Below are positions 9,682 through 22,289 of a DNA stretch of 64,000 bases, piece by piece (positions within the stretch are counted from its first letter, which is position 1; the number at the start of each line of letters is the position of its first letter). Where the stretch lies: assembly GCF_900078385.1 (NCBI RefSeq), contig NZ_FLQR01000010.1:124001-188000 (forward strand), in the 5' to 3' direction. The DNA comes from an uncultured Microbacterium sp. (GTDB lineage Bacteria; Actinomycetota; Actinomycetes; Actinomycetales; Microbacteriaceae). Position numbers and translations under genes: made by a program. The notes beneath the pieces are model-generated. The model saw only the letters and a program-made list of their open reading frames with translations, did no database searches and had not been told where the DNA came from.

Positions 9682-11354
9682 CCCGCCGCCGCGCCACCCT
9701 CGGCCTCGCCGCCGCGCTGCTCGCCCTGCTCCTCACCGCCTGCGCCGGGCTCCCCACGACCGGTCCGGTCAACGCCGGCCGACCCGTCACGGAGGAGGAC
9801 GGCGACACCGACGTCGCGTTCGTCCCGGCAGGGCCGTCCCCCGGTGCGACGCCCGCCCAGATCGTCGAGGGCTTCATCGCGGCGGGGTCCGGCACACGGA
9901 GCAACTGGGCGACCGCACAGGAGTTCCTGACCACGGAGTTCCGGGCGACGTGGCGCCCGCAGGCCGGCGTCACCATCTACCGGGCCGGCGAGCGCGCGCT
10001 CTCCGAACCGGCCGAGGACGAGATCGTCCTCACGATCGCCCCGGAGGCGACGGTGGACGCGGCGGGGGCCTACGAGGTCGCCGGCGAGGGGGAGATCGCG
10101 ATCGGATTCCGCCTCGAGCGCGCACAGGGGGAGTGGCGCATCGCCGAGGCGCCGGACGGCGTCATCCTCGACGAGACGCGATTCCGGTCGGTCTTCCGCA
10201 GCTACGAGCTGATGTACTTCGACCCCAGCTGGCACTTCCTCGTCCCCGATCTGCGCTGGTTCCCGACCACCAACGCCGCGACTCGGATCGCGGAGGCGCT
10301 CGTCGACGGCGCGCCGAGCCCCTGGCTCGCCGAGTCCGTCGTCACCGCGTTCTCCGCCGATGTCGACCTCGCGCAGCGGTCGGTGCCGGTCCGCTCCGGC
10401 GTCGCTCAGGTGTCGCTGGAGAGCGGCGCCCGTCAGCTCGAGTCCGGGATCCTCGACCGCATGCAGACCCAGCTCCGGGAGAGCCTCGCCGGCGCCGGCA
10501 TCCCGGAGGTCGACATGCTCGTGGACGACCAGGTGCTCACCGCCGAGGCCGTGAGCGTCGCACCGACGCGCATCGACTCGCGGCCGCTGGTGCTGACCGA
10601 CGATGCGTTCGGGTTCCTCTCCGGCACGCAGATCGAGGAGATCCTGGGGCTGTCCGCCGCCGTCCGCTCGGTCGACGCCGTCGCGATCGAGGTGGCCGCG
10701 TCCCGCTCGTTCGCGGCCGTGCAGACGGCGGCGGGCAGCACGGCGCGGGTCGAGGCGGGTGCCGCCGTCACCGAGATCGACGCCCGGCGGGGCCTCGTGG
10801 GGCCGACGATCGACACCGAGGACTACATCTGGAGCGTGCCGGCGGAGGATCCGGGGGCGGTCGTCGCGATCGGGCCGGACGGTGCGTGGCACGAGATCGC
10901 CGACGCATGGAGCGGGGCGACACGCCTCTCCGCCATGCGCATCTCGCGCGACGGCGCGCGTATCGCGGCGGTCGTCCGCGACGGCGCCCACCCCTCGGTG
11001 TGGGTGGCCGGCATCGTGCGCAATGAAGACGCGGTGCCCGTCGCGCTCAGCGACCCTCAGCTGCTGGCCGTGCTCCCGGGGGACGGGGTCGGGCTCGCGT
11101 GGGGAGATGCGACCACCCTCGCCCTGTCGTACACCGACGGCGGGCAGACGTTCGTGCTGGAGCAGCCAGTCGGCGGTCCGGGGTCGTCGCTGCGCGCCCC
11201 CGCCGGCATCACGACGGTCGCCGGTGGCAACCAGCCCGGCGGCGTGCGGCTCCGTGATGAGGACGGCGAGCTGTACGTCCAGCGCGGCGCGTCGTGGCAG
11301 GACCAGTTCTCCGGAGTCCGTGTGCTCGCGACGCAGCAGGGCACGCCGCGCTGA
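9678..11354 (+). CDS. lpqB: Lipoprotein LpqB with GerMN/beta-propeller-like domains
   Basis: Lipobox LLLTACAGLPTTGPV; follows mtrB with a 4-bp overlap. Confidence 0.92.
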   Translation: MTRRRATLGLAAALLALLLTACAGLPTTGPVNAGRPVTEEDGDTDVAFVPAGPSPGATPAQIVEGFIAAGSGTRSNWATAQEFLTTEFRATWRPQAGVTIYRAGERALSEPAEDEIVLTIAPEATVDAAGAYEVAGEGEIAIGFRLERAQGEWRIAEAPDGVILDETRFRSVFRSYELMYFDPSWHFLVPDLRWFPTTNAATRIAEALVDGAPSPWLAESVVTAFSADVDLAQRSVPVRSGVAQVSLESGARQLESGILDRMQTQLRESLAGAGIPEVDMLVDDQVLTAEAVSVAPTRIDSRPLVLTDDAFGFLSGTQIEEILGLSAAVRSVDAVAIEVAASRSFAAVQTAAGSTARVEAGAAVTEIDARRGLVGPTIDTEDYIWSVPAEDPGAVVAIGPDGAWHEIADAWSGATRLSAMRISRDGARIAAVVRDGAHPSVWVAGIVRNEDAVPVALSDPQLLAVLPGDGVGLAWGDATTLALSYTDGGQTFVLEQPVGGPGSSLRAPAGITTVAGGNQPGGVRLRDEDGELYVQRGASWQDQFSGVRVLATQQGTPR

Positions 11355-11445
11355 CGTCTCCTCCCCAATGCGGTCTCCGCGGCGGGGGGACACGGAACGG
11401 GGGTCTCGCGGGACGGCGGGAGCACTCCCGCCGCACGATGGGCGG

Positions 11446-12102
11446 ATGCCGTCCTCCCATCTCCGTGGCGCGCTCGCCGAGGCCCTCTCGCTCGTCTTCC
11501 CGACCTGGTGCGCCGGCTGCGACCTGCCGGGGGTGCCGCTGTGCACGGACTGCGCCGCGGCGCTCGCTCCTGACCCGCGCATGCGCCGGCTGCCGGACGG
11601 CCTCCGCGTGCACAGCGCGTTCGCCTTCGAGGGCGTTGCGGCACGCGTCATCCGCGCGCTCAAGGAGGAGGGTCGGACGCCGCTCGCGCGCCCGCTCGGG
11701 GCGGCGCTGCGCACCGCTGCGCAGGCTGCGGATGCGGGCGGCGACGTGCATGTCGTGCCCGTGCCGACCTCGCGCGCTGCCCTGCGCCGACGCGGCTACC
11801 GCGTCGCGGAGCTCGTCGCCACGCGGGCGGGGCTGGCGCCGGAGCGACTGCTCGTCGCCGCGGCGCCGTCCGCCGACCAGCGCGGACTCGGACGTGCCGA
11901 GCGCGCCGGCAACGTCGCGGGGACGATGCGCGCCCGCCGCGTCGCGGGGCTGCGCATCGTGCTCGTGGATGACGTCGTGACGACCGGTGCGACGCTCGCC
12001 GAAGCGGTTCGGACGCTGCGCGACGGGGGCGCCGACGTGCTGGCGGCCGCGACGATCGCCGCCACGCCGCTTCGGGGGATAATCACGGCACACCGCGCGT
12101 GA
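11446..12102 (+). CDS. ComF family phosphoribosyltransferase-like protein
   Basis: CAGCDLPGVPLCTDC zinc-finger-like N-terminus and VLVDDVVTTGATLAEA PRPP motif. Confidence 0.9.
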   Translation: MPSSHLRGALAEALSLVFPTWCAGCDLPGVPLCTDCAAALAPDPRMRRLPDGLRVHSAFAFEGVAARVIRALKEEGRTPLARPLGAALRTAAQAADAGGDVHVVPVPTSRAALRRRGYRVAELVATRAGLAPERLLVAAAPSADQRGLGRAERAGNVAGTMRARRVAGLRIVLVDDVVTTGATLAEAVRTLRDGGADVLAAATIAATPLRGIITAHRA

Positions 12103-12191
12103 CATGCGGCGGCGCCGGGGCTACGTTGGGGGGACAGAAGGCGAACCGAGGTCCGCCCTTGACCGGGAGGACCGGAACAAGGAGGTCAGGG

Positions 12192-12851
12192 ATGGAAACC
12201 AGCATCGTCGGCGTGGGCGTGAGCATCACGGATCGGTTCCGCACCGTTACCGAGGAGAAGTCCGCCCGGATCGAGAACCTCGCGCCGCGGGCGCAGCGAC
12301 TCGACGTCAAGGTCACCCACCGCGTCTACCACAACGGCGGACGCGAGGATGAGACCGTCGAACTGACTCTGACCGGCAAGGGCCCCATCGTCCGCGCGGA
12401 GGCCACCGACGGCGACAAGTTCGCCGCACTGGACATCGCGGTGGACAAGATGGCCGAGCAGCTGCGGCGCGCGAAGGACAAGCGGGTCGACGCCCGCAAC
12501 CACTCCCGTGGCGCCAAGCTCGAGAAGGGCACCGGAACGATCGCCGGGATCGACGTGAAGCCCGCCTCGCTGGATGTCATCCGGGCCGTGGCGACAGGGG
12601 AGATCCCCATCATCACCGGCAACGAGGAGGAGGCGGACTACACCCCCGTCGTCATCCGCACCAAGCTGTTCGAACCGGAGTGGATGACCGTCGAGGAGGC
12701 CGTGGACCGCATGGAGCTCGTCGGGCACGACTTCTTCCTCTTCATCGATGCGCGCACCGACCACCCCAGTGTGGTGTACCGCCGCAAGGGCTGGGACTAC
12801 GGCGTCATCTCGCTGACCACGGTCGCAGCCGCGGAGGAGCTGGTCTCCTAG
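12192..12851 (+). CDS. hpf: Ribosome hibernation-promoting factor, long form (HPF/RaiA)
   Basis: VGVSITDRFRTVTEEKSARIENL and the C-terminal VIRTKLFEPEWMTVEEAVDRMELVGHDFFLFIDARTDHPSVVYRRKGWDYGVI dimerisation domain. Confidence 0.95.
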   Translation: METSIVGVGVSITDRFRTVTEEKSARIENLAPRAQRLDVKVTHRVYHNGGREDETVELTLTGKGPIVRAEATDGDKFAALDIAVDKMAEQLRRAKDKRVDARNHSRGAKLEKGTGTIAGIDVKPASLDVIRAVATGEIPIITGNEEEADYTPVVIRTKLFEPEWMTVEEAVDRMELVGHDFFLFIDARTDHPSVVYRRKGWDYGVISLTTVAAAEELVS

Positions 12852-12860
12852 ACCGAGCAC

Positions 12861-12894
12861 GGGAGGGCGGATGCCGTGCGGCATCCGCCCTCCC
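12861..12894. terminator. Perfect 15-bp stem, 4-nt loop hairpin between hpf and convergent gene
   Basis: GGGAGGGCGGATGCC-GTGC-GGCATCCGCCCTCCC. Confidence 0.85.
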
Positions 12895-12911
12895 GCACGT
12901 CCGGGCGGTGA

Positions 12912-14234
12912 TCAGTCGAACATGCCGTCCAGGAGGCTGCCGATCACGAGGCCGCCGAGGAGGCCGCCCATGATGTCGGGACCGCCGCGCTGACCGCGCC
13001 CGCCGCCCTGACCCCATCCGCCGTCGTTCGGGCGGGACGAATCGATGTCGCGCTGCGCGAGCTGCAGCGCCTCGGCGGCGAGCATCCCGCACCGGCGCGC
13101 GTCGGCGAGCGCCTGCTCGCGGAGGTCCTCGTCGATCGGCGCGCCGATGAACGGTGCCAGCTCGAGGCGGATGCGCTCGGCTTCGGCGAGCCGTGTGCGG
13201 GCGTCGGCCCCGATCCAGCCGCGGTGACCCGAGATGACGCTGCGCGCGACGCCGAGCTGGCGGTCGGCGTCGTCGATCGCATGGCGCACATGCGACTCCG
13301 GCGGCAGGGGGCGCGCGGCGCGCTCGCGGGCCTTCGCGACGGCGAGGTCGAGCGCCGTGTTGGCCTCGCGCAGCCGGGTGAGCTCGGTGAACGGGTCGGG
13401 CTTCTCGGCGGTCGTGCCGAAGTCGTCGAGCGCCTTCTCAAGCGCCGTCGTCGCTGCGGCGACGGCCGGGACGCCGGCGAGGTCACGCGCGTCGACGATG
13501 TCCTGCCGGGAGTCATCGACGATGGCCGTGAGGGTCGACGAGGCACGCAGGGCCTCGACCTCGAACTGGTCGACGGACTCGAGCAGCGTCGTGGCACGGC
13601 GCACCGCCTCGATCGCGGTCTCGAGCGCGATGTTGGCCTGCTCGCGCTGGCCGCTCTCGCGGCGGACCTCGGACACGTCGGAGCCGTGCACGGCGAAGTC
13701 CAGCAGCTGCCGGGCTTCGGCGGGGTTCCCGGAGATCTTGCGGAGGGCCGCGGGGGAGTAGCGCTGCTGCAGCCGGGCGACCGTCTCCTCGGCCTGCGGC
13801 AGGCGGGCGCGCAGGCGCTCGACGTCCCGGCGGATGCCGGCGATGATCTCCGGTGCGCGCCGCGCGCGGGCGATGGACTCGGCGAGCGCCTCGGTCCGGT
13901 CGTCGAGGAGCTCCTGCGCCCAGTCGCACAGCTGGATGATGCGCTCGTTGCGGGTCTGCAGCTCCTCCGACGTGTCCGGGATCTCGTCGTGGTTCAGCTG
14001 GTTCAGGTGGAAGGCCTCGCCCAGATGCTGCCGGACGGCGGCGACCGCCGCGCGCAGCTCGCCCGTGGCATCCCGTCCCAACTCGATCTCGGCGTACGTG
14101 AGCTCGTCGGCGGTGGTGCGGATGCGCTCATCGGCGGCGACGAGAGCGGAGTCGGCCCGTCGGCCGAGCTCGGCGATCTTCGCCTGCAGCTCCTCTTGCT
14201 CGCGTTTGCGTCTGCCCCAGATTCCACCAGCCAT
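12912..14234 (-). CDS. Coiled-coil protein with Gly-rich hydrophobic C-terminus (similar to the C-terminal half of actinobacterial TPM-domain proteins)
   Basis: Long Ala/Glu/Arg-rich helical region ending GGGWGQGGGRGQRGGPDIMGGLLGGLVIGSLLDGMFD; no N-terminal TPM domain or signal peptide seen. Confidence 0.6.
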   Translation of the reverse strand: MAGGIWGRRKREQEELQAKIAELGRRADSALVAADERIRTTADELTYAEIELGRDATGELRAAVAAVRQHLGEAFHLNQLNHDEIPDTSEELQTRNERIIQLCDWAQELLDDRTEALAESIARARRAPEIIAGIRRDVERLRARLPQAEETVARLQQRYSPAALRKISGNPAEARQLLDFAVHGSDVSEVRRESGQREQANIALETAIEAVRRATTLLESVDQFEVEALRASSTLTAIVDDSRQDIVDARDLAGVPAVAAATTALEKALDDFGTTAEKPDPFTELTRLREANTALDLAVAKARERAARPLPPESHVRHAIDDADRQLGVARSVISGHRGWIGADARTRLAEAERIRLELAPFIGAPIDEDLREQALADARRCGMLAAEALQLAQRDIDSSRPNDGGWGQGGGRGQRGGPDIMGGLLGGLVIGSLLDGMFD

Positions 14235-14466
14235 GGCTCGATCCTAGATCCGCGGCGCCCGGCGGCGCCGCGGGCGGCCGCGGTTCCCTGCCGGTTCGCA
14301 GAACCCGTCCCCGCGCGCGCATCCCGGCTGTCCGCTGTGGGAGATACCGGACCCCATGCAGATGTCTCCAAGGTCACAGGCGGATAACATGGCTCAATAT
14401 GCCTGCGCCTTGCGCGGGCACCCGCCGACCGGGACGTCGGCGGCACCCGACAGATGGAGATCGTCC

Positions 14467-17256
<2,790 letters not shown>

Positions 17257-17278
17257 TACGCGCGGCATCCCGGCCGAC

Positions 17279-17328
17279 GTCAGGCGATCGGCCGGGGTCC
17301 GGCGGGCCCGGCCCGGATCGGCCTGACC
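17279..17328. terminator. Possible imperfect stem-loop after secA
   Basis: GTCAGGCGATCGGCCGGGG...CCCGGCCCGGATCGGCCTGAC, imperfect dyad. Confidence 0.35.
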
Positions 17329-17418
17329 CGGGCGGATCGCCCGAACCCGGCAGCCGGCGGCCCGCCGGGGGCCACGGGGCGCGCATTGGCCTGGTCGGCG
17401 CGGGGATATCCTGAGCGG

Positions 17419-18642
17419 ATGAGCCCCCGCATCCTGGACCAGTCGTCGAAGCTGAAGGACGTCCTCTACGAGATCCGTGGGGCCGCCCTCGTGGAGGCCG
17501 ACCGGCTCGAGGCCGACGGGCACACGATCCTCAAGCTCAACACCGGGAACCCCGCCGTGTTCGGCTTCGAATCGCCGTTCCAGATCGTGCGCGACATGAT
17601 CGAGGCCATCCCGCACGCGCACGGGTACAGCGACAGCCGCGGCATCATGTCGGCGCGCCGCGCGATCGTGTCGCGCTACGAGGAGGAGGCCGGCTTCCCG
17701 GCCTTCGACCCGGATGACGTGTACCTCGGCAACGGCGTGTCCGAACTCATCACCATGACGATGCAGGCGCTGCTCGACGAGGGCGACGAGGTGCTGATCC
17801 CCTCGCCGGACTATCCGCTGTGGACCGCGATGACGAGCCTCGCCGGCGGCACTCCCGTGCACTACCGCTGCGCGGACGAGAACGGCTGGCAGCCCGACCT
17901 CGAGGACATCCGCGCGAAGGTCACCCCGCGCACGAAGGCCATCGTCGTCATCAACCCGAACAACCCGACCGGCGCCGTGTACTCGCGCGAGGTGCTGGAG
18001 GGGATTGTGGAGATCGCCCGGGAGCACGAGCTCCTGCTGCTCTCCGACGAGATCTACGACCGCATCCTCTTCGACGATGCCGTGCACGTCCCGCTCGCGA
18101 CCCTCGCCCCGGACCTGCTGTGCCTCACGTTCAACGGGCTGTCCAAGACCTACCGGGTCGCCGGCTACCGCTCCGGCTGGATGGTCATCACCGGGCCGAA
18201 GAAGCACGCGTCCGGCTTCCTCGAGGGCATCCAGCTGCTGGCCTCCACGCGGCTCTGCCCCAACGTCCCCGGGCAGCACGCCGTCCAGGCCGCCCTCTCC
18301 GGCGTCCAGTCGATCAATGCGCTCATCGCCCCGACCGGTCGCCTGCACGAGCAGCGGGATGCCGCCTGGGCGGGCCTGGAGAAGATCCCGGGCGTCACGT
18401 GCTTCAAGCCGAAGGGCGCGCTGTACGCCTTCCCGCGGCTGGACCCCGAGGTGCACGACATCCGCGACGACGCGAAGCTGGTCTACGACTTCCTCGTCGC
18501 CGAGCACGTGCTGCTGGTCCCCGGCACCGGCTTCAACTGGCCGACGCCCGATCACCTGCGGATCGTCACACTGCCCGAGGCGCGCGTGCTGACCGAGGCG
18601 ATCGAACGGCTCGGCAACTTCCTCGCCTCGTACCGGCAGTGA
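17419..18642 (+). CDS. Pyridoxal phosphate-dependent aminotransferase (AlaA-like)
   Basis: INPNNPTGAVYSREVLEGI, LSKTYRVAGYRSGWM (PLP Lys), KLNTGNPAVFGFESPFQIV. Confidence 0.9.
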   Translation: MSPRILDQSSKLKDVLYEIRGAALVEADRLEADGHTILKLNTGNPAVFGFESPFQIVRDMIEAIPHAHGYSDSRGIMSARRAIVSRYEEEAGFPAFDPDDVYLGNGVSELITMTMQALLDEGDEVLIPSPDYPLWTAMTSLAGGTPVHYRCADENGWQPDLEDIRAKVTPRTKAIVVINPNNPTGAVYSREVLEGIVEIAREHELLLLSDEIYDRILFDDAVHVPLATLAPDLLCLTFNGLSKTYRVAGYRSGWMVITGPKKHASGFLEGIQLLASTRLCPNVPGQHAVQAALSGVQSINALIAPTGRLHEQRDAAWAGLEKIPGVTCFKPKGALYAFPRLDPEVHDIRDDAKLVYDFLVAEHVLLVPGTGFNWPTPDHLRIVTLPEARVLTEAIERLGNFLASYRQ

Positions 18643-18860
18643 CGCCCCCGGCGACCGCGGCGTGGTAGCGGACGGCGCGGGCCGTCGTGGCGCTGTCGGC
18701 CGGCCGCGGGCGGCGTGCGGCCCGGTGCAGCGCCGGCCATGGTGCGCGAACGGCAGGACCGGATGTCGCGCCTGGGGCGCCCGGCCACTCATCCGCCCCA
18801 CCCGTCACGTCTGATCCTGCAGATCGCCCCGCAGGACGGCGTCGACAGCCGGGCGTCTCA

Positions 18861-18900
18861 GTGATGCAGTGACGCCGTGATGCAGTGACGCAGCGACGCC
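18861..18900. repeat. 16-bp tandem repeat, 2.5 copies
   Basis: GTGATGCAGTGACGCC / GTGATGCAGTGACGCA / GCGACGCC. Confidence 0.8.
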
Positions 18901-18905
18901 CTGCC

Positions 18906-20633
18906 TCAGCGGCGCGGCGGACGATCCGGGCGCTTGGCGGAGCCGCCGAATCGGTCGGGCTGGATCTCGATGAGCTTGCCGCTGATGCGCGTGCCCTCGA
19001 GGCGCTTCAGCGTCTCGCGAGGCAGGTCGGCGGTGAGTTCGACGAGCGAGAAGTCGGGGCGGATCTGGATCGCGCCGAAGTCCTCGCGCCGCAGGCCCCC
19101 CTCGTTGGCGAGGGCGCCGACGATCTGGCGCGGCTCGACCTTGTGGCGACGGCCGACCGAGATCCGGTAGGTGGTCATCGACGAGCCGCCCGAGCGCGGA
19201 CGGCGATCGCCCCGCTCTCCCTGGTCGCTGCCGCCACGGGTCTCGCGATCGGACCGGGGCTCGGGCGCCGCGGCGGGGTCGAGGAGGAGCGGCGTCTCGC
19301 CCTGGGCCACGACGGCGAGAGCGGCGGCGACATCGGCCTCGGGCACGTCGTGGTGCTCGACGTAGTGGGCCACGATGTCGCGGAAGACCCCGATCTGCGC
19401 CGGGTCGGCGAGGGCCGCGGTGATCGCGTCGTCGAAGCGGGTGAGGCGCGTCGCGTTGACGTCCTCGACGCTGGGGAGCTTCATCTCGGTGAGCGGCTGG
19501 CGCGTGGCCTTCTCGATCGTGGTCAGCATCCGCCGCTCCCGGGGCGTGACGAAGCTGATCGCGTCGCCGGTGCGCCCGGCACGACCCGTACGGCCGATGC
19601 GGTGCACGTACGACTCCGTGTCGATCGGGAGGTCGTAGTTGACGACATGGCTGATGCGGTCGACGTCGAGCCCGCGCGCGGCGACGTCCGTCGCCACGAG
19701 GATGTCGAGCTTCCCGCTCTTGAGCTGGCTGACCGTGCGCTCGCGCTGGGCCTGTGCGACGTCGCCGCTGATCGCCGCGGCGGTGTACCCGCGGGCGCGC
19801 AGCTTCTCGGCGAGGGTCTCGGTCTCGTTCTTGGTGCGGGTGAAGACGATCATGGCCTCGAAGTTCTCGGTCTCGAGGATGCGCGTGAGCGCGTCGACCT
19901 TCTGCGGGTACGACACCATGAGGTAGCGCTGGGTCGTGTTGGCCGACGTCGTCGTCTTCGTCTTGACCGTGATCTCTTCGGGATCGTTCAGGTACTGCGT
20001 CGAGATGCGCCGGATCTGCGTGGGCATCGTGGCGGAGAACAGTGCCACCTGCTTGCTGGTCGGGGTGTCGGCGAGGATCGTCTCGACATCCTCGGCGAAG
20101 CCCATCTTGAGCATCTCATCGGCCTCGTCGAGCACGAGGTACTTGAGCTCCGACAGGTCGAGCGTGCGCTTCTCCAGGTGGTCCATGATGCGTCCCGGCG
20201 TGCCGACGACGATGTGGACGCCGCGGCGGAGCGCCGAGAGCTGCTGACCGTAGCCCTGGCCGCCGTAGACGGGGAGGACGTGCACGCCGCGCATGTGCGA
20301 GGCGTACTTCTCGAACGCCTCGCACACCTGCAGGGCGAGCTCGCGCGTGGGCGCGAGCACGAGGGCCTGCGGGGTCTTCTGGGCGAGGTCGAGGCGGGAG
20401 AGGATCGGCAGCGCGAAGGCGGCGGTCTTGCCGGTGCCTGTCTGCGCGAGGCCGACGACGTCGCGGCCGGAGAGCAGCGGCGGGATGGTGGCCGCCTGAA
20501 TGGCGGAGGGCGTCTCGTAGCCGACGTCCTTCAGGGCCTTCATCACCGCATCGCTGAGCCCGAGCTCGCTGAAGGCTGATTCCGGACGGGCAGATTCTGC
20601 CTCAACGGAAGGATTCTCGGTGGATGACGCCAT
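18906..20633 (-). CDS. DEAD/DEAH-box RNA helicase with C-terminal DbpA-type RNA-binding domain
   Basis: AQTGTGKTAAF, VLDEADEML, SATMP, HRIGRTGRAGR; C-terminal YRISVGRRHKVEPRQIVGALANEGGL. Confidence 0.95.
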   Translation of the reverse strand: MASSTENPSVEAESARPESAFSELGLSDAVMKALKDVGYETPSAIQAATIPPLLSGRDVVGLAQTGTGKTAAFALPILSRLDLAQKTPQALVLAPTRELALQVCEAFEKYASHMRGVHVLPVYGGQGYGQQLSALRRGVHIVVGTPGRIMDHLEKRTLDLSELKYLVLDEADEMLKMGFAEDVETILADTPTSKQVALFSATMPTQIRRISTQYLNDPEEITVKTKTTTSANTTQRYLMVSYPQKVDALTRILETENFEAMIVFTRTKNETETLAEKLRARGYTAAAISGDVAQAQRERTVSQLKSGKLDILVATDVAARGLDVDRISHVVNYDLPIDTESYVHRIGRTGRAGRTGDAISFVTPRERRMLTTIEKATRQPLTEMKLPSVEDVNATRLTRFDDAITAALADPAQIGVFRDIVAHYVEHHDVPEADVAAALAVVAQGETPLLLDPAAAPEPRSDRETRGGSDQGERGDRRPRSGGSSMTTYRISVGRRHKVEPRQIVGALANEGGLRREDFGAIQIRPDFSLVELTADLPRETLKRLEGTRISGKLIEIQPDRFGGSAKRPDRPPRR

Positions 20634-20725
20634 ACGTCGACGGTAGTCCTCTCCCGACGCCCCCCGCGACCGGCCCGGACTCCCCCGACGTCACGAGCCG
20701 CCGCGGCCCCGCTCAGCGACGCGCG

Positions 20726-21163
20726 CTACAGGAGGGCGAGGGATGTCGCGCGCCAGCGCCCGTCCCATCCCTCCAGGCGCAGTGCGACGGCGCGGGTCCG
20801 CGCAGGGCCGGCCACGATCACGACCGCTTCCACGACGCCGTCGGCGGGCGCGTCATGCCGGATGGTGAGGATGCGATGCGCGGGCCGGGCGGCCGCCACG
20901 CCTCGGGCGCTGCGGGCTCGTGCCGACAGGTTCGCGCGGGTGACGAGGGCGCGGAACGCGTCCTCCCCGAACCAGCGCGCCAGCTGATCGACCTCTCGGA
21001 CGCCGGCGAGCACCTCGAGGACCCCGATCGTGAGGTTCTTCAGCAGGGGCTCGGGCTCCGGCAGCTCGCTGCTGGGAGTGCGCTGCGGGGCGAAGTACTC
21101 CGCCACGTGGAGCGCGGAGCCGGAGGCTGCCGGTGTGCGCGCGGTGCTCGGTGGGGGAGCCAT
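20726..21163 (-). CDS. Rv3235 family protein
   Basis: Small protein with LEVLAGVREVDQLARWFGEDAFRALVTRA...WDGRWRATSLALL, in the secA region as in other actinobacteria. Confidence 0.7.
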   Translation of the reverse strand: MAPPPSTARTPAASGSALHVAEYFAPQRTPSSELPEPEPLLKNLTIGVLEVLAGVREVDQLARWFGEDAFRALVTRANLSARARSARGVAAARPAHRILTIRHDAPADGVVEAVVIVAGPARTRAVALRLEGWDGRWRATSLALL

Positions 21164-21301
21164 GCCGAGTCCTCTCTCGAGGGGTGTCGCGGGGGTGTCG
21201 TGGCCACGAGTAGAGCACAGCCGCGCGGGGCGCAGGATGAGAATCCTCCAACTGTGGACAACCGGTGCACGCCGCGCCCGAGGTGTCCTAGCCTCTGCCG
21301 C

Positions 21302-21901
21302 GTGCCATGGGAACGGTTCTTCGAGGACCTGGAAGACCAGCTCGACTCCGAGTGGGAGGCCGAGCGCGCCGCGCTGGACACCGAGGCCGAACGGCTCCGT
21401 CTCGCCCGGCTCACCCTGCGGCAGCGGCTCGTCGCGCTGACGGACGGCGGGCAGTCGCCGCCGCGGCTCGAACTCGCCGACGGCGACGCCGTCACGGGAC
21501 GCCTGGCAGCGGTCGGCGCCGACTGGATCGCGCTCACGCCGGACACCCGCCGCGCGGGCGCCGTGCTGGTCCCCTTGGCCGCGGTCGTGGCCATCGGGAT
21601 GCCCCACGCCGACGTCCTCCGCAGTGCGCGCGCGGATGTCGCGTCCACGCGCCTGGCCGAGCGGATGACGTTCGGCTTCGTGCTGCGCGACCTCGTCCGG
21701 CGGCGGACGCCTCTGACCGTCACGGTGCTCGGCGGCCGCACCCTCTCCGGCACGATCGACCGCGCGGGGGCGGACCACCTCGATCTCGCGCTGCACGACC
21801 GCGGCCAGCCGCGCCGCAGCGGGCTGGTGACCGGGCACCGCCTCATCCCGTTCTCCGCGGTCGTCGCGGTGCGGCTCGACGCCCCCGCGCCGCTGCCCTG
21901 A
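21302..21901 (+). CDS. Conserved hypothetical protein
   Basis: GTG start VPWERFFEDLEDQLDSEWEAERAALDTEAERLRLARL; codon usage consistent with coding; TAGCCT 7 nt upstream of start. Confidence 0.7.
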   Translation: MPWERFFEDLEDQLDSEWEAERAALDTEAERLRLARLTLRQRLVALTDGGQSPPRLELADGDAVTGRLAAVGADWIALTPDTRRAGAVLVPLAAVVAIGMPHADVLRSARADVASTRLAERMTFGFVLRDLVRRRTPLTVTVLGGRTLSGTIDRAGADHLDLALHDRGQPRRSGLVTGHRLIPFSAVVAVRLDAPAPLP

Positions 21902-21909
21902 ACCGCTGC

Positions 21910-22191
21910 TCAGTCCGGGCGGCGGACCGCCCCGCGGCCCCACAGCTCCGGGAAGCTCGCCGCGTTGGACTCCCGCCACAGCGCGATGCGCCGGGCCTCC
22001 TCGGCCTGGTCGTCGAGATAGTGCTCGACGCTGTCCGCCTCGATCCGCCACCGGGCGGGCGTCCCGACCTTCACCCCGCGCAGTCGGCCGTCCAGGACGA
22101 GCGCCACGACTTCGTCGACGCCGATCTGGAGCACCTCGGCGACCTGGGCCGGGGCGAGCATGCGCGCGGCGGACCGCGGTGTCTCGGGCAT
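21910..22191 (-). CDS. Helix-turn-helix (excisionase/MerR-like) DNA-binding protein
   Basis: MLAPAQVAEVLQIGVDEVVALVLDGRLRGVKVGTPARWRIEADSVEHYL. Confidence 0.75.
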   Translation of the reverse strand: MPETPRSAARMLAPAQVAEVLQIGVDEVVALVLDGRLRGVKVGTPARWRIEADSVEHYLDDQAEEARRIALWRESNAASFPELWGRGAVRRPD

Positions 22192-22289
22192 GAGGCCATT
22201 ATGTTCCGGCCCCGCACCAACCCTCGTCGGCCGCGCCGGGCTGTGGATAACCGCCGCGGCGCCGCGTGCACCTGGTCCACCATGGGGCG

